DNA from: Bacteroidota bacterium
GTDB taxonomy: Bacteria > Bacteroidota > Bacteroidia > Bacteroidales > Lentimicrobiaceae
Reading direction: 5' to 3'
Length of the DNA: 64,000 bases
NCBI GenBank assembly: GCA_023441805.1
Contig: JAEZNO010000019.1
Location: 32,370-96,369, forward strand
Below the pieces are notes generated by a model. It saw only the letters and a list, made by a program, of their open reading frames with translations, did no database searches and was not told the origin of the DNA. The position numbers were made by a program, and so were the translations under genes. This document shows positions 1-10,387 of this stretch, in pieces (position 1 is the stretch's first letter; the number at the start of each line of letters is the position of its first letter).

Positions 1-1143
1 TATTTCAGCTATGCCGGAAATCAGACACCATTGGCTGCTTTGCCGGCACCAGTTCAAGGAAGCAATGTTTCAGCCATTTTACGAAGTGTAACGGCATCAG
101 GCTTCTATACCCCAAACTTGATAATAAATCAGCCTTGGGGATATCATGGAATAGCTGCCATCATAAATCCTTTTACATCCGCTCTTATTGCAGGATACGA
201 TCCCGGAGGCGCTTTCTGGTATGCTAATGAAGGATTCTCATACAATCCTATTGACACATACTTTGATGTCAATGGCTATATAAGATCTACCTCTCTTGTA
301 GGCGAAGGTAATGTACCGTTAATGGTATCAGCAGATGGTGAGATATTTAGAGGAAATCCTACGACAGCCGGTGTAACTTCTTTTAATACAAGGACTGGAG
401 ATGTGTCTTTGCTAAGGTCAGATATCGACAATGTTATGACCTTGCAAAAGCTCACTTTGATGGGTAATCCTTCTGATAAAGCAGGTACCTGGCAGGAAAT
501 AGGAATTGGAGCTGGTCTTGGAATTAATTATGGTAGTCTTGTCTGCACTTTAAAACCTGGTTTAGAGTACATTAAAATTGCAGATTCTTATTCAAGAGAA
601 ATAATTCTTGATGGTAATGATAGACGTGGAATATTGTTTAAAAATGGGCAAAACACGTCAGCCACAATTTCTGATAACGGAGATGGGTATATTCATGTAA
701 CTTACAATGCTTCTGCAACTGGAGCTTCTATCGTTGCATATGAGCTTGCTCTTGCAAACATCTTTACTATTCCTTCCGGATCCTGGCAGAATGTAACTGG
801 ACTGACTCAAATTCTTATCCCTACTGGATATAAGTATCTTATAATAATACATGCAACTATAGGAAGAAATACCAATGTAACTGCTTCAAATATAGCTCTC
901 AGATTGATTGAAGGTCTAAGCGGCACAGTTATATGCTCTACAGAAAACTATGTGCCGGCTACTTCGACTACAACCTATAGATTTAACTTATCAATGACAG
1001 GTTACATTGATTTGACTGGAAAAGCAAGTACCAATCTTACTTTGCAGGTATATTCAACTACAAATGGTTGGTCCCTCTATTCCGCACTTCAATCACCTAT
1101 GACTTCTTCAAAAGCTACTGTTATTACTGCAATTCAATTATAA
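1..1143 (+). CDS. Phage tail fibre / receptor-binding protein, C-terminal part (5' truncated by window)
   Basis: The frame is open from base 1, so the gene begins left of the window; 380 codons are visible. The visible part is rich in Gly, Ser, Thr and Asn, has no membrane segments, and contains GVTSFNTRTGDVSL, a motif common in phage tail fibres near the join between shaft and tip. The last ~150 residues look like a compact beta-rich tip domain, which would contact the host surface. It is the first visible gene of the rightward virion block and is followed after 17 bases by a small coiled-coil gene. The fibre assignment rests on this motif and composition; the receptor cannot be told. Confidence 0.65.
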   Translation, partial: YFSYAGNQTPLAALPAPVQGSNVSAILRSVTASGFYTPNLIINQPWGYHGIAAIINPFTSALIAGYDPGGAFWYANEGFSYNPIDTYFDVNGYIRSTSLVGEGNVPLMVSADGEIFRGNPTTAGVTSFNTRTGDVSLLRSDIDNVMTLQKLTLMGNPSDKAGTWQEIGIGAGLGINYGSLVCTLKPGLEYIKIADSYSREIILDGNDRRGILFKNGQNTSATISDNGDGYIHVTYNASATGASIVAYELALANIFTIPSGSWQNVTGLTQILIPTGYKYLIIIHATIGRNTNVTASNIALRLIEGLSGTVICSTENYVPATSTTTYRFNLSMTGYIDLTGKASTNLTLQVYSTTNGWSLYSALQSPMTSSKATVITAIQL

Positions 1144-1160
1144 CCAATAATACAGTCACT

Positions 1161-1739
1161 ATGAAAAAACCAGTTGTAAAAAGAGATCGAAAATTAACTA
1201 ATCTTGAGATTCTTCAATTACATGCTGAGCTTAAAGCTCTGAGAAATGTACCTGGTGTGAAATTAAATTATGCTATTGCCAGAACACTTCAAAACTTAAA
1301 GCCACTGGTAGAAGCATATTCACAGGATCAGTTGATTCCTAAGTCAGAAGAATTCATCAAGTATGAGAATGAACTGAAGAAAGCATACGAACAATTCGCA
1401 TCAAAAGGAAGTGGTGCTCCAAAAACCAAGATACTGGTCACACCTCAGGGAGAGATGGAAAGCCTTGATATTGATATCAATTCTGAAGAAGTTAAAGAGG
1501 CACGGGCTAAACTTCAATTGAAATATACCAAAGCAATTGAAGAACGTAAAGCCCAGATTAGTGAGTATAACGATTGGCTTGGAATGGAATGCGAAGATGA
1601 TTATAAGATTTGGAAGGTAGATTACTCCGAAATGCCGCAGGAAAACGACAATTATAAGCAGCTATGGGATGCGTGCTTCATACTCATAAAGGAAGAAACT
1701 TTCCCTAAGGATGAAGAACCTCTCGCTCCCGCCTCGTAA
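1161..1739 (+). CDS. Small charged alpha-helical phage protein, unknown function
   Basis: A 192-aa protein starting MKKPVVKRD. I chose the ATG at 1161 because the longer frame from 1068 would run 76 bases into the tail fibre gene, whereas this start lies 17 bases after its stop. The protein is strongly charged and predicted helical, with Lys/Glu-rich stretches at about residues 70-85 and 115-145 and no membrane segment or enzyme motif. Its position between the fibre and the large tail protein suggests a virion-assembly role such as a fibre chaperone, but this is only inference from context. Confidence 0.6.
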   Translation: MKKPVVKRDRKLTNLEILQLHAELKALRNVPGVKLNYAIARTLQNLKPLVEAYSQDQLIPKSEEFIKYENELKKAYEQFASKGSGAPKTKILVTPQGEMESLDIDINSEEVKEARAKLQLKYTKAIEERKAQISEYNDWLGMECEDDYKIWKVDYSEMPQENDNYKQLWDACFILIKEETFPKDEEPLAPAS

Positions 1740-1745
1740 GTTATT

Positions 1746-1858
1746 GGAAGCAGGCTCTATGGGCAATCTAATAACTATTCAATGCTTGAAGTTACCCGGA
1801 AAACTAAATGATCATTGTTGCCATAAACTATTACTTAGTTGTCCATAGAGATACTTCC
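1746..1858 (+). ncRNA. Structured intergenic RNA element in the late block
   Basis: The 161-base gap between two late genes is almost filled by a nested fold. GGAAG (1746-1750) pairs with CTTCC (1854-1858). Just inside, CTCTATGG (1755-1762) pairs perfectly with CCATAGAG (1843-1850). Further in, GCAA with TTGC and CAATG with CATTG form a nested helix, and AACTA with TAGTT forms a short hairpin, giving a branched shape. The last arm runs into a T stretch (1857-1863), so it may also terminate or be processed. No tRNA or hammerhead core is visible. It could be an mRNA-processing site, a leader element for the large tail gene or an independent RNA. Confidence 0.4.
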
Positions 1859-1900
1859 TTTTTGAGCGATTGATTTTACAAAAACCAAAGCTTGAATACA

Positions 1901-4900
1901 ATGTATAAGGGACTCGTAACAGATACACTGCCTTCGCAGCAACCTGAGGGCACTTATAGATTTGCAAAAAACAAAGTTATTGATATTGATAGTAATGTAA
2001 TTGATGAGCCTGGATTTTTCTTTTCTCATCAAGTGCCGGTTGGATCTAAAATGTTAGGTACAGCTAACTGTCCTGATGGCAGTGTATTAGAGTTCTATCT
2101 TGTAGATGCCCCTGAAAATCCTGAGAGAACTGGTGAAGCACCAGTTTATTTCGAGATATTCTTATTTGAAAAAGACACTCAACCCCGAAGAATTCTTAGT
2201 ACACAGTATATAACAATTGACTTGTTTAAGTCATTCAAAGCTGATGTTACGCTAAATAATAATGGTGAGAGAATAGTAATTTGGACTAATGATGGTCCGC
2301 CTTACATGCTGAATATTGACAATCCAATTAAAGGTATTAAAGACGGAAAATTGCTGTCTCCCAGTATCGTAGGGAACATGAAGCTATTCAAGGATATGAA
2401 AATCCCTGTTGTTACCGGTGCGAAACTTAACTATTCAGGGGGAAGCCTTAAATCAGGTGCATACTCTATTGCTATAGCTTACGTAAACAAAGATGGTTCA
2501 CGGACAGACTATTTAACCATCAGTAATCAAGTTAATATCACGAATGGGAATTACATAAACGGATATAAATCTTTTGATGGATGTGAGCCTGGATTACCTA
2601 CATCCCGATCCATTACTTTTAGTCTTGATAATCTTGATACTCGGTTTGAAGGTATTCGTATTGCGGTAATCAAACGAATAGACGGTGTTATATCCTGTGC
2701 TGAAATCGGAAGCTTTAGCATAGAGTCAGAGGACTTTTTAACTATCAGTAAAGACATAACCATTTCTGGTACTGAGCCTGAAACAGCCATACTATTGGAT
2801 GAAATTCTGATCGGCACACTAAAATATGACAGAGTTAAAACTTTCGCTTTTACTGACAAATACTTAATTGTGGCTAACTTTTCTACTGATGAGATTTATA
2901 ATTACCAGAAGATGGCAAATGAAATTGAAGTCAGTTGGGTTTATGAAGATTCTGTTGGATTGGATGGTATAACAGGTTCCCACAAAGATGGTGGTTTCAC
3001 TTTTTTGAATAAGTCATTTATGCCGGGTGAAGTATATGCATTTTATCTTTCATGGATAATGAATGACGGAAGGCGAACACCACGATTTCATATCCCCGGT
3101 AGAAAGGTTCGAGAATTAACAATTAATGGAACTACAATTTCTGAAAATGACCTTATTGCTGATATAAAGAGTGCCATACCCTATCTTGAACATGATGCCA
3201 AAATAAGTCCTGAAGTCAAGTACTTTCACACAAGGGAAACTGCTTCTTTGGATGGCACAATGGGATACTGGGAAAACAAAGAAAAATATCCTTTGGAATT
3301 TCCTACAGGAAAGGATGGAGAGATTCTTGCCGGAACACCAGTTCGTCATCATAAATTTCCATCACTTTCACTTTTGAATAATCACAAGCCGTTTGTGAGT
3401 AATATGTTCAATAGCGACCAAACAGGAACTGAAATTGGGCAACTTGAAATAGCTATTGATTACGAGTATATTGACGCTAACAGCCAGTACATAATTCCTA
3501 AAATCAGGGTAATATCAAATACAATACCTTCATTTAACCCTGTAACATGGATATTTTCCGAAAATATTACCTTAAAAATCGATTTCAATTTGTTTGCTGG
3601 AGTTGAAGAACCTGAAGGACAGGTTGTAGTTGGGATCGGATTAAAGCATAACAACCTTTTGGATTATATCGACTATGAATCGAGCCAGGGAACCGCAATG
3701 ATTGAAGGTCAGAAGTACAGTAATGTGTTTGCAAATTCAGAGCTTAAGATTGATATTATTACTTTTGGATACCACCTCATTAATGTCGGAAACTCTATTA
3801 AAATCACAGCTTACGAGAATCAGATCAATGGAACTGAAGGATCTGCATTCGGAACTATTCTTGGATTTAATTTGAAGAATATTAAGGTTCCATCTCAGTA
3901 CATTGGGAAAATTCAGGGCTTTGAAATTTATTATGCTAAGCGTAATTTAGCTAACTCTACAGTAATAGCTCAGAGCATTCTTTTTAAAGACCAATGGTAT
4001 GAACAATCACCTGCCATTGGATATGGCGGAATTCCAAGTAAGATTAGCTTTCCTGCTTTTGATTTACTTGCTAATGAATTACACCCGGCAATTAGTCCTA
4101 CACATTTAAAAAATGAGCTTATTGTGGGTATGGGTGAAGTATGGAGTGGCAATGAAACATACGAATCTCCTTCGGAAGAAAATCTTATCAGACCACTTAC
4201 TAAAGCTGCTTACCGTCCTTTGGATTTAGAAAAACAGACCGAAAGGACACTTGCTTTGGAAATTGAAGCCGGCTCATCTGTGAATTCATCATTAGCATAT
4301 CTGGCATCTCTTTGCGCTTTTAAGGAAGATGTTTATTCTTTATTCAATTATAGAGAACTGGTATTTACTGGACGTACAGAACTCATACCGAAAAGTGCAT
4401 CTGATGAAACTGTATTAAGAGTTGATAAAATATATGGGGGTGATACTTTCATCAATGAGTACGGAATTCGTATGACCAAAGTTAAACCTTCTGGCAGCTC
4501 AGAAGATTATGATAAAGTATTTTCTTTTATCTGTCATACGGCACTACCGGCATGTCTTCGTCATGAAGGAAAAGAGCATGGTCAAAAGTACTATCCAAAA
4601 TATCTTATTCCAGTTGGAGATCCCCCTATACCGGAAACACCGGTTGAAGGGTATGATTATTCAAAGGATTACGATAACTACATTATGGTCAATACTGACT
4701 ATAGTGCCCTGAATACATTTCGTCAACCTGTTCCAAATACAAAGAGTTTAAGAGTTGCCGTAGATTTTCCGGATGATATGGCATTTACTATTATTACAGG
4801 GAAAGACGAATCATCTTACTCTTTGTTTTTGCCGAGAAACTACTATCAGCTTACAAGAACCCGTGGAGCTATTACCAATATTGAATGGAACGGTAAGCAA

Positions 4901-6055
4901 GTATTGATTAATACTGAAGCATCACTATTCAGAACCATTACTCAGGTTGCAATGAAATCTGATGCTGAAGATGTAATTTTAGGTGCGCCTGACTTATTTG
5001 CTTTAGCTCCTGAAGAAGTATTTGCATCAAGGGAGAATTACCCTGGATGTCAGCATATTTCAGGCTGTATGATGTCAAAACATGGGTATACTTTTATAGA
5101 TTCAAGAACAGGGAGAATCTTTCTACTAACTGATAAAGTGAATGAGATTTCCAATTATGGAAACTCCAAGCTCATTCAAAAGCTGTTTAAATTTGAAATA
5201 GAGAAACAACTTAAAGACCAAGGAATAACAAAAACATTATTACTGGATAATTATCATTTCCATTATGCTATTGGCTATGATGATGTACTTAAAAGAATTC
5301 TTTTTGTTAAGCATGGATGGAAATTGAAGGATCCTTCCAAGCTTGAAAAATACAGTGGAAGACCTGTTGCCGGAGAGCTTTATGTGGTCGATGGAAAGAT
5401 TAAGACGAAAGATCCGAATTCAGATAGCCTGATTACAATACCGTTTGATCAAAATTACTTTAAGCCTGACATAGTTACAATGTCCTACAGTACTTTGACA
5501 AATATGTGGGTAGGATTTCATAGTTATCATCCAAAACGAATCTTTTCTAATTATGATGGGACTTTTGTCAAACTAAATGACTTGAGAGTTTATAAAACTG
5601 GTGATTTTGAACACCCGAGAATGTTACCTAATCGGGTTATCAGCGCAATTGATATTCCGTTAAGAGCGGATTATATTCCTTTTATCACATCGAATATCGT
5701 TTGGGATTCATGGACTACCAGAAATAGTAAGGCAAAAATCGAAGGCATAACCTTTGATAAGATGGTTGTATATAACTCTCACCAATGCTCCTTTGAATTA
5801 AACATAAATCCTGTTTATAATAAAAAATTGTATTGGTTTAATAAATTCTGGGATATACTCAAAAATCCAAACGCTGAATTTATAGACGCTGAATTTAACC
5901 TGATACTGTCTCAAAAAGATACCGAAATTCAATGGTATGAGAAAAAAAGGTTTATAGATGATTACATAGTAATAAGGTTCATCAACTCAAAGGACGAAGA
6001 CATATCAGTAAATTTGACTGGAGTATCGATCATCACTCGGAAATTCAACTTGTAA
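1901..6055 (+). CDS. Large phage tail protein (candidate crAss-like muzzle / tail-hub protein)
   Basis: A 1384-residue protein starting MYKGLVTDTLPSQQPEGTYR; the TTG nine bases upstream is possible, but ATG is the simpler choice. The opening (QPEGTYRFAKN, then IDIDSNVIDEPGF) resembles the N-terminus of the long tail proteins of crAss-like phages. The rest is beta-rich, with many Tyr/Gly turns, no membrane segment and no catalytic motif, as expected of a propeller or barrel structural protein. Position (after the fibre, before the glycine-rich virion protein) and length match the muzzle protein that closes the tail in structurally solved crAss-like phages. The structural class is fairly secure; the exact muzzle role is inferred from gene order. 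Confidence 0.6.
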   Translation: MYKGLVTDTLPSQQPEGTYRFAKNKVIDIDSNVIDEPGFFFSHQVPVGSKMLGTANCPDGSVLEFYLVDAPENPERTGEAPVYFEIFLFEKDTQPRRILSTQYITIDLFKSFKADVTLNNNGERIVIWTNDGPPYMLNIDNPIKGIKDGKLLSPSIVGNMKLFKDMKIPVVTGAKLNYSGGSLKSGAYSIAIAYVNKDGSRTDYLTISNQVNITNGNYINGYKSFDGCEPGLPTSRSITFSLDNLDTRFEGIRIAVIKRIDGVISCAEIGSFSIESEDFLTISKDITISGTEPETAILLDEILIGTLKYDRVKTFAFTDKYLIVANFSTDEIYNYQKMANEIEVSWVYEDSVGLDGITGSHKDGGFTFLNKSFMPGEVYAFYLSWIMNDGRRTPRFHIPGRKVRELTINGTTISENDLIADIKSAIPYLEHDAKISPEVKYFHTRETASLDGTMGYWENKEKYPLEFPTGKDGEILAGTPVRHHKFPSLSLLNNHKPFVSNMFNSDQTGTEIGQLEIAIDYEYIDANSQYIIPKIRVISNTIPSFNPVTWIFSENITLKIDFNLFAGVEEPEGQVVVGIGLKHNNLLDYIDYESSQGTAMIEGQKYSNVFANSELKIDIITFGYHLINVGNSIKITAYENQINGTEGSAFGTILGFNLKNIKVPSQYIGKIQGFEIYYAKRNLANSTVIAQSILFKDQWYEQSPAIGYGGIPSKISFPAFDLLANELHPAISPTHLKNELIVGMGEVWSGNETYESPSEENLIRPLTKAAYRPLDLEKQTERTLALEIEAGSSVNSSLAYLASLCAFKEDVYSLFNYRELVFTGRTELIPKSASDETVLRVDKIYGGDTFINEYGIRMTKVKPSGSSEDYDKVFSFICHTALPACLRHEGKEHGQKYYPKYLIPVGDPPIPETPVEGYDYSKDYDNYIMVNTDYSALNTFRQPVPNTKSLRVAVDFPDDMAFTIITGKDESSYSLFLPRNYYQLTRTRGAITNIEWNGKQVLINTEASLFRTITQVAMKSDAEDVILGAPDLFALAPEEVFASRENYPGCQHISGCMMSKHGYTFIDSRTGRIFLLTDKVNEISNYGNSKLIQKLFKFEIEKQLKDQGITKTLLLDNYHFHYAIGYDDVLKRILFVKHGWKLKDPSKLEKYSGRPVAGELYVVDGKIKTKDPNSDSLITIPFDQNYFKPDIVTMSYSTLTNMWVGFHSYHPKRIFSNYDGTFVKLNDLRVYKTGDFEHPRMLPNRVISAIDIPLRADYIPFITSNIVWDSWTTRNSKAKIEGITFDKMVVYNSHQCSFELNINPVYNKKLYWFNKFWDILKNPNAEFIDAEFNLILSQKDTEIQWYEKKRFIDDYIVIRFINSKDEDISVNLTGVSIITRKFNL

Positions 6056-6106
6056 AACTAAACATGGTATACTGATAACAGAATTTGGTATACCTATTTA
6101 CGGCAC

Positions 6107-6751
6107 ATGAAAAAGAAACTACCTAAATTTTCTTACGGCGGGTTTCTGGATTTCTTAAAGACGAACCAGTCTGCCATTGAAGGCTTTGCATCATTAGGTG
6201 GTGGAGCAATTGATGTTTTGGATTCAATAGATGGAAATCAATCTACAGGCGGCTCCCTTGCCTCAGGAGCTTTAAATGGTATATCCGCAGGAGCTGCTTT
6301 TGGACCCATTGGTATGGGAATAGGTGCTGTTCTTGGCGGTGCTACTTCTTTATTTATGAAGAATGCTCGTGAAAAAGAAGAAGAAAAAGCCAAACGAGAA
6401 ACTGAAGAAAGAAGAAGATTAGCTGAGTTAAACATGCGCAAAGCTGCTCAAGCTGCCATGAACCGAAATTTTTCAACAACAGGAATGGATGTTCCCGGAT
6501 TTTATGCTCTTGGAGGTAGTGTGATACCTTCCTATATAGCCGAAGGTGAAGAAGTGATTCAGCATTCTTCTGATATACCATTTACCTTCAATGGAAGCTT
6601 GGACAGGCTTTCTTCTGACACTTCAGTTATTCATGGTCCCAGACATAACTCTAAAGCCGGTGGCGTTGAAATGACCGGTGGTGATAGAATTTATTCAGAC
6701 AGAATGGAAGTATCCAAAAAGATTGCAAGATATTTCAGGAAAGGAATTTAA
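6107..6751 (+). CDS. Glycine-rich minor virion protein
   Basis: A 214-aa protein. Residues ~55-85 form a long Gly/Ala-rich hydrophobic segment that could insert in a membrane or pack in a tail channel, followed by a highly charged Lys/Glu/Arg coiled coil (~85-120). The C-terminal third carries GPRHNSKAGGVEMTGGDRIYSDRM, a beta-rich motif seen repeatedly in crAss-like and other Bacteroidota phage structural proteins (only its opening and end are diagnostic: GPRH near residue 178 and SDRM near 203). It is preceded by a GGTATAC/GTATACC hairpin (6066-6094) and followed after three bases by the next gene. A role in the tail or as ejected cargo is inferred. Confidence 0.5.
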   Translation: MKKKLPKFSYGGFLDFLKTNQSAIEGFASLGGGAIDVLDSIDGNQSTGGSLASGALNGISAGAAFGPIGMGIGAVLGGATSLFMKNAREKEEEKAKRETEERRRLAELNMRKAAQAAMNRNFSTTGMDVPGFYALGGSVIPSYIAEGEEVIQHSSDIPFTFNGSLDRLSSDTSVIHGPRHNSKAGGVEMTGGDRIYSDRMEVSKKIARYFRKGI

Positions 6752-6754
6752 CAT

Positions 6755-7750
6755 ATGGCAACTTTTGCAGATATATCAAAGATTCTCGCCAGCCGTAAAG
6801 GCAAATATGAGAAAATGTCTAAGTCATATATCAAAGCTGAACGTAATACAGCTAATAGAATGATAAACCGGATTAATCAGAGAATGGATGCATTGTTTGA
6901 TTTACAGGAAACTCTCAAGGCAATAAATCCAGAACAAAAACCAAAACCTGAAATGGCTTTAGGTGGAGTTCCGCCTTTGTTTACACGTACACAACCGGGG
7001 CTGCATCTGAAAAAAATGTCTAATCCTTTTGATATACCTCTTGCTCCATCATTTATAGATAAACCAGAAACACTTGCAGAATCCTATGGAATTAACACTG
7101 GATTATATAAGACCCCATTCTCATTCACAAATATTTCAGTGAAACCAAAAACAAAACTTGGTAACAACATTGATTGGGAGAAAGCGGGTGAAGATGTAAA
7201 AGTGATTAGCCCTTCCCTATTAGAATATGCTGCTCAGAATTATGCTATAAGCAATATGGACGCACCTGAAGCCCCTGTTTATCAAACCAATGTTACACTT
7301 GACAAAAATCTGGACACTGGTGCAAGTCGTAACGCAGTGGAAAGAATTATCCGTACAAGGACTTTAAATGCTGAACGGAATGCGCCTAATTCCCAGGCTC
7401 TATTGAGTGAATATGGCAGGGCTACAAGTGCAGGAATTGAAGCATTAAATCAAATCAATCAGGACGCTTCTAACTATCGCCAACAGATGGCTAATGCTGA
7501 AGCCAGTATAAATGCTAATATAAACAGGATGAATACCTACCTGGGAAATGATTATCTACAGCGAACCAATGAATTTAACAATAACCGTACAGCTGCAAGA
7601 GCAAATGCTATCAGTGATCTGATTACCAAAATCAAATTGGGCTTTGCTGAAAATAAGGCAAAGAAAATGGATCAGAAGAAACTTGCTCTCATCCTCAAAG
7701 CCTTCCCGGGTAATATTGGGCAGTCTCTTTTAGAAACACTTAATGGCTAA
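6755..7750 (+). CDS. Phage virion-associated protein, unknown function
   Basis: A 331-aa protein starting MATFADISKI. It begins with a helical, basic region (1-60), then MALGGVPPLF and a Pro-rich middle (65-150), then a long Asn/Ala-rich helical region (190-330) with few aromatic residues. No enzyme motif or signal peptide is present. It is translationally coupled to the next gene through an 8-base overlap (7743-7750). Location between the glycine-rich protein and the transglycosylase protein suggests an internal virion or ejection protein; I do not recognise the family. Confidence 0.5.
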   Translation: MATFADISKILASRKGKYEKMSKSYIKAERNTANRMINRINQRMDALFDLQETLKAINPEQKPKPEMALGGVPPLFTRTQPGLHLKKMSNPFDIPLAPSFIDKPETLAESYGINTGLYKTPFSFTNISVKPKTKLGNNIDWEKAGEDVKVISPSLLEYAAQNYAISNMDAPEAPVYQTNVTLDKNLDTGASRNAVERIIRTRTLNAERNAPNSQALLSEYGRATSAGIEALNQINQDASNYRQQMANAEASINANINRMNTYLGNDYLQRTNEFNNNRTAARANAISDLITKIKLGFAENKAKKMDQKKLALILKAFPGNIGQSLLETLNG

Positions 7751-10382
7751 TCAGATGAATAGATATAGAGAACAAGGGTATATTGGATATGACAATCCCT
7801 TCGACAAAATTCAAAGTGCACAATATATTCCACAATATCAAGGACTTCCATTAGATGAAATCCTGAAAACCGGGTCTATTCTTTCACAGAATTACCAGCA
7901 ATTCGAGCTTGGAAAAGGTGCAGTTGAAGCTACAATTAACAATCTTGCCAACGCTGTACCGGAAGGAGCAAAAGAGCTTGCTACAAAGATTAGAGAGTAT
8001 ACTAAAGATCGGCTCAAAGCAATAGCAGAATCAAACGATTATGCCAATATGGGTATTGAAATTGCTCAGCTATCCCAGAATTTCAATTCTAAGATTGCTC
8101 CCATACTTGCCGATAAAGAAAAAGTTGATAAAGCAATTCAGGATATTCTTGCTGATAAGGCAATGGATAGTGAGCTTAAAAATCTCAATATCCTGAATAT
8201 CAAAAAGAATGGCATTATTCCTTACGAATACGATAAGGATCTGAATATCATTAGTGGCGGATATAGAGAAACTGTTCCGCTTTCAGCTCTTGACAGAGAT
8301 AAAACAATGGCTTCAATTATCTCAGGTATTGAGAATGATAGCTGGGGACTTACAGGTCAAAGAGCTGAAGATATTATTATTCCGGCACTTGAGCGTACTG
8401 GAGTTACTGAATATGCAAAACAGCGCACCGACCTTGAACTTCTTAAACGTGGTATCCAATTACGTGATATGGGATTATCAGAGAATGAAATCAATGAAAT
8501 CCTCGATATCGAAAAGGATAAAATCTATCAGGATATTGTAACTCCATTCTACAATGAAGCTTATAACAAGATTGTGAACTATCAGATGGATAAATCCGGC
8601 AGTTCGGGTTCTCGTTCTTCAAATCCTGGATTAACTGATACTCCCGTACAACGATCACTTATTGAAGCTCCAATCAATACTGACAATAATATCATACCTG
8701 AGTACGAAAATTATATCGGTGGTAGAAACAATTTCATGAGCCAAAGAAATAAGGCTGCTATGGATATTGTCAATATTAATAAATGGTCAAATGGGTTTAT
8801 AAAAGAAGGGGAAGGAAAAGATATCCGATATTATCAGGTAATTGATGGTAAGAAAGAAGATAGAACTGATGAAGTTAACTTTAGGATAACTCAGGCTAAT
8901 AAGAGATTCCAGGATCTTGAAGACATTCATAATAAAATTCTTGATAAGGCAATTCAAAACTATGCCCTTACCCACAATGGTATAATTCTTTCAAAGGATG
9001 AAATAAAGAAAACAATACTTCAATCCGATAATGATACAAATGTACTTAGCCGTGTTCCATTCAGTGGCACTCCTGGATCAGCTAAGATGTTCGGTGGAAA
9101 GGAAAGTAATCTTCCGGCAAGTGAACAAGCTCGTTTGGATATCATTGACGCTCTAAATAAAGCGACTCAGGATGTTACTGCCCAGAAATATTCAACCACT
9201 TTTGAGTATCAGATTTATGATAATGAAAGTGGTGCTCAGCATGAACAGGATAAAGCTTTAGCCACTTCGCTCAATGAAAACAAGTCTTTACTCAAATATG
9301 TCGACATGTTTGGCAATGAGTCTGAAGACATGAAAGCCCTCATGAATAAGGAAAAGAATATTTATCTGGATCCTGTTAGTAAAGGCTATAATTCAAAAAC
9401 AGGAAAATGGTACACTCGTGTTGAAGTTAAACAAATAGATGAAAATGGTAAGCATCATTCTATTCCAAAGAGTGATAAGCAAAGCCAGACATTTGCCTGG
9501 ATTGATAATGATTACTATTGGCAAGATAAGGCAGGTAAGTTTGAAAGAGATGTTCAAGCAATAGATACTGAAATAATCCAGAATCTACCGAAAGATAACA
9601 AACGTGTTAACATTAATGCAGATACATTCCAGAATCAGGGATGGGGTTCTATTATTAAAGAACTTGGCTTGAATTATGAAGTAGTTAATTTCGGGGATGG
9701 AACTTATAAAGTTCGTAAAATTGTCAATGGTAATGCTGATTTAGAATGGAGTGGCACTGAAGGACAAATCCGCAAAGGAATAACCGAAGATATTCTCCAT
9801 TCTCTACAATCCCGTTTACAGCAGGAAGATACACCTTCTTTATCAAAAGATAAGGTATACTTCAAGTACGGAGATAAACCACAAATATTTCCTGAACCTC
9901 AGGGAGCTATTAAAGTACCTGAAGTAGATGAACATTATTTGTCCACACTTGGATACAGAGAATCCTCCGGACAGTATATGGATACTACTAAAGATTTAAA
10001 GAAGGGTTCCAAAGGCTCTTATACATACGGTATGTATCAGTTTACAGGTGATACCCTCCGACGTTATGCTTTCATGGACAGAAACTATAATTGGACTGGG
10101 AAATGGGGTGTTAACAGTCGGGAAGATTTCACTCCAGAAGTTCAGGAAAGACTTATCCGGGAATATACAGCTCAGAATAAGAGAGAACTTCAGAATCTTG
10201 GAGCCTGGGATTACATTGGTAAACGTATAAATGGCATTCTTGTCACAGCTAAAGGACTACTTGCTGCTGCACATCTTGCCGGTCCCAAGAATGTATTAGA
10301 AGCATTAAAAGGTGGTAGAGTTGTTAGAGACATGCATGGAACCAGTCCATTAGATTACTTAAAACTTTTCGCTAATTCGTAA
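7743..10382 (+). CDS. Large virion protein with C-terminal lytic-transglycosylase-like domain
   Basis: An 879-aa protein. Residues 1-700 are long, mostly helical and hydrophilic, without recognisable motifs, as in ejected virion proteins. Residues ~725-879 form a lysozyme/transglycosylase-like domain: YRESSGQY gives the likely catalytic Glu740, followed by TYGMYQFTGDTL (the G-x-YQF element typical of SLT-type enzymes), NWTGKWGVNSREDF, and a final LLAAAHLAGP helix. Such a domain would cut peptidoglycan during genome entry rather than at lysis, because it is fused to a structural protein in the late block. The gene overlaps its upstream neighbour by 8 bases and is followed after 5 bases by the first giant gene. 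Confidence 0.65.
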   Translation: MANQMNRYREQGYIGYDNPFDKIQSAQYIPQYQGLPLDEILKTGSILSQNYQQFELGKGAVEATINNLANAVPEGAKELATKIREYTKDRLKAIAESNDYANMGIEIAQLSQNFNSKIAPILADKEKVDKAIQDILADKAMDSELKNLNILNIKKNGIIPYEYDKDLNIISGGYRETVPLSALDRDKTMASIISGIENDSWGLTGQRAEDIIIPALERTGVTEYAKQRTDLELLKRGIQLRDMGLSENEINEILDIEKDKIYQDIVTPFYNEAYNKIVNYQMDKSGSSGSRSSNPGLTDTPVQRSLIEAPINTDNNIIPEYENYIGGRNNFMSQRNKAAMDIVNINKWSNGFIKEGEGKDIRYYQVIDGKKEDRTDEVNFRITQANKRFQDLEDIHNKILDKAIQNYALTHNGIILSKDEIKKTILQSDNDTNVLSRVPFSGTPGSAKMFGGKESNLPASEQARLDIIDALNKATQDVTAQKYSTTFEYQIYDNESGAQHEQDKALATSLNENKSLLKYVDMFGNESEDMKALMNKEKNIYLDPVSKGYNSKTGKWYTRVEVKQIDENGKHHSIPKSDKQSQTFAWIDNDYYWQDKAGKFERDVQAIDTEIIQNLPKDNKRVNINADTFQNQGWGSIIKELGLNYEVVNFGDGTYKVRKIVNGNADLEWSGTEGQIRKGITEDILHSLQSRLQQEDTPSLSKDKVYFKYGDKPQIFPEPQGAIKVPEVDEHYLSTLGYRESSGQYMDTTKDLKKGSKGSYTYGMYQFTGDTLRRYAFMDRNYNWTGKWGVNSREDFTPEVQERLIREYTAQNKRELQNLGAWDYIGKRINGILVTAKGLLAAAHLAGPKNVLEALKGGRVVRDMHGTSPLDYLKLFANS

Positions 10383-10387
10383 TTGTT

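Noticed and set aside
1068..1160. Upstream extension of the 192-aa late gene
   Set aside because: It would overlap the tail fibre gene for 76 bases and encodes a Tyr/Cys-rich stretch unlike the rest of the protein.
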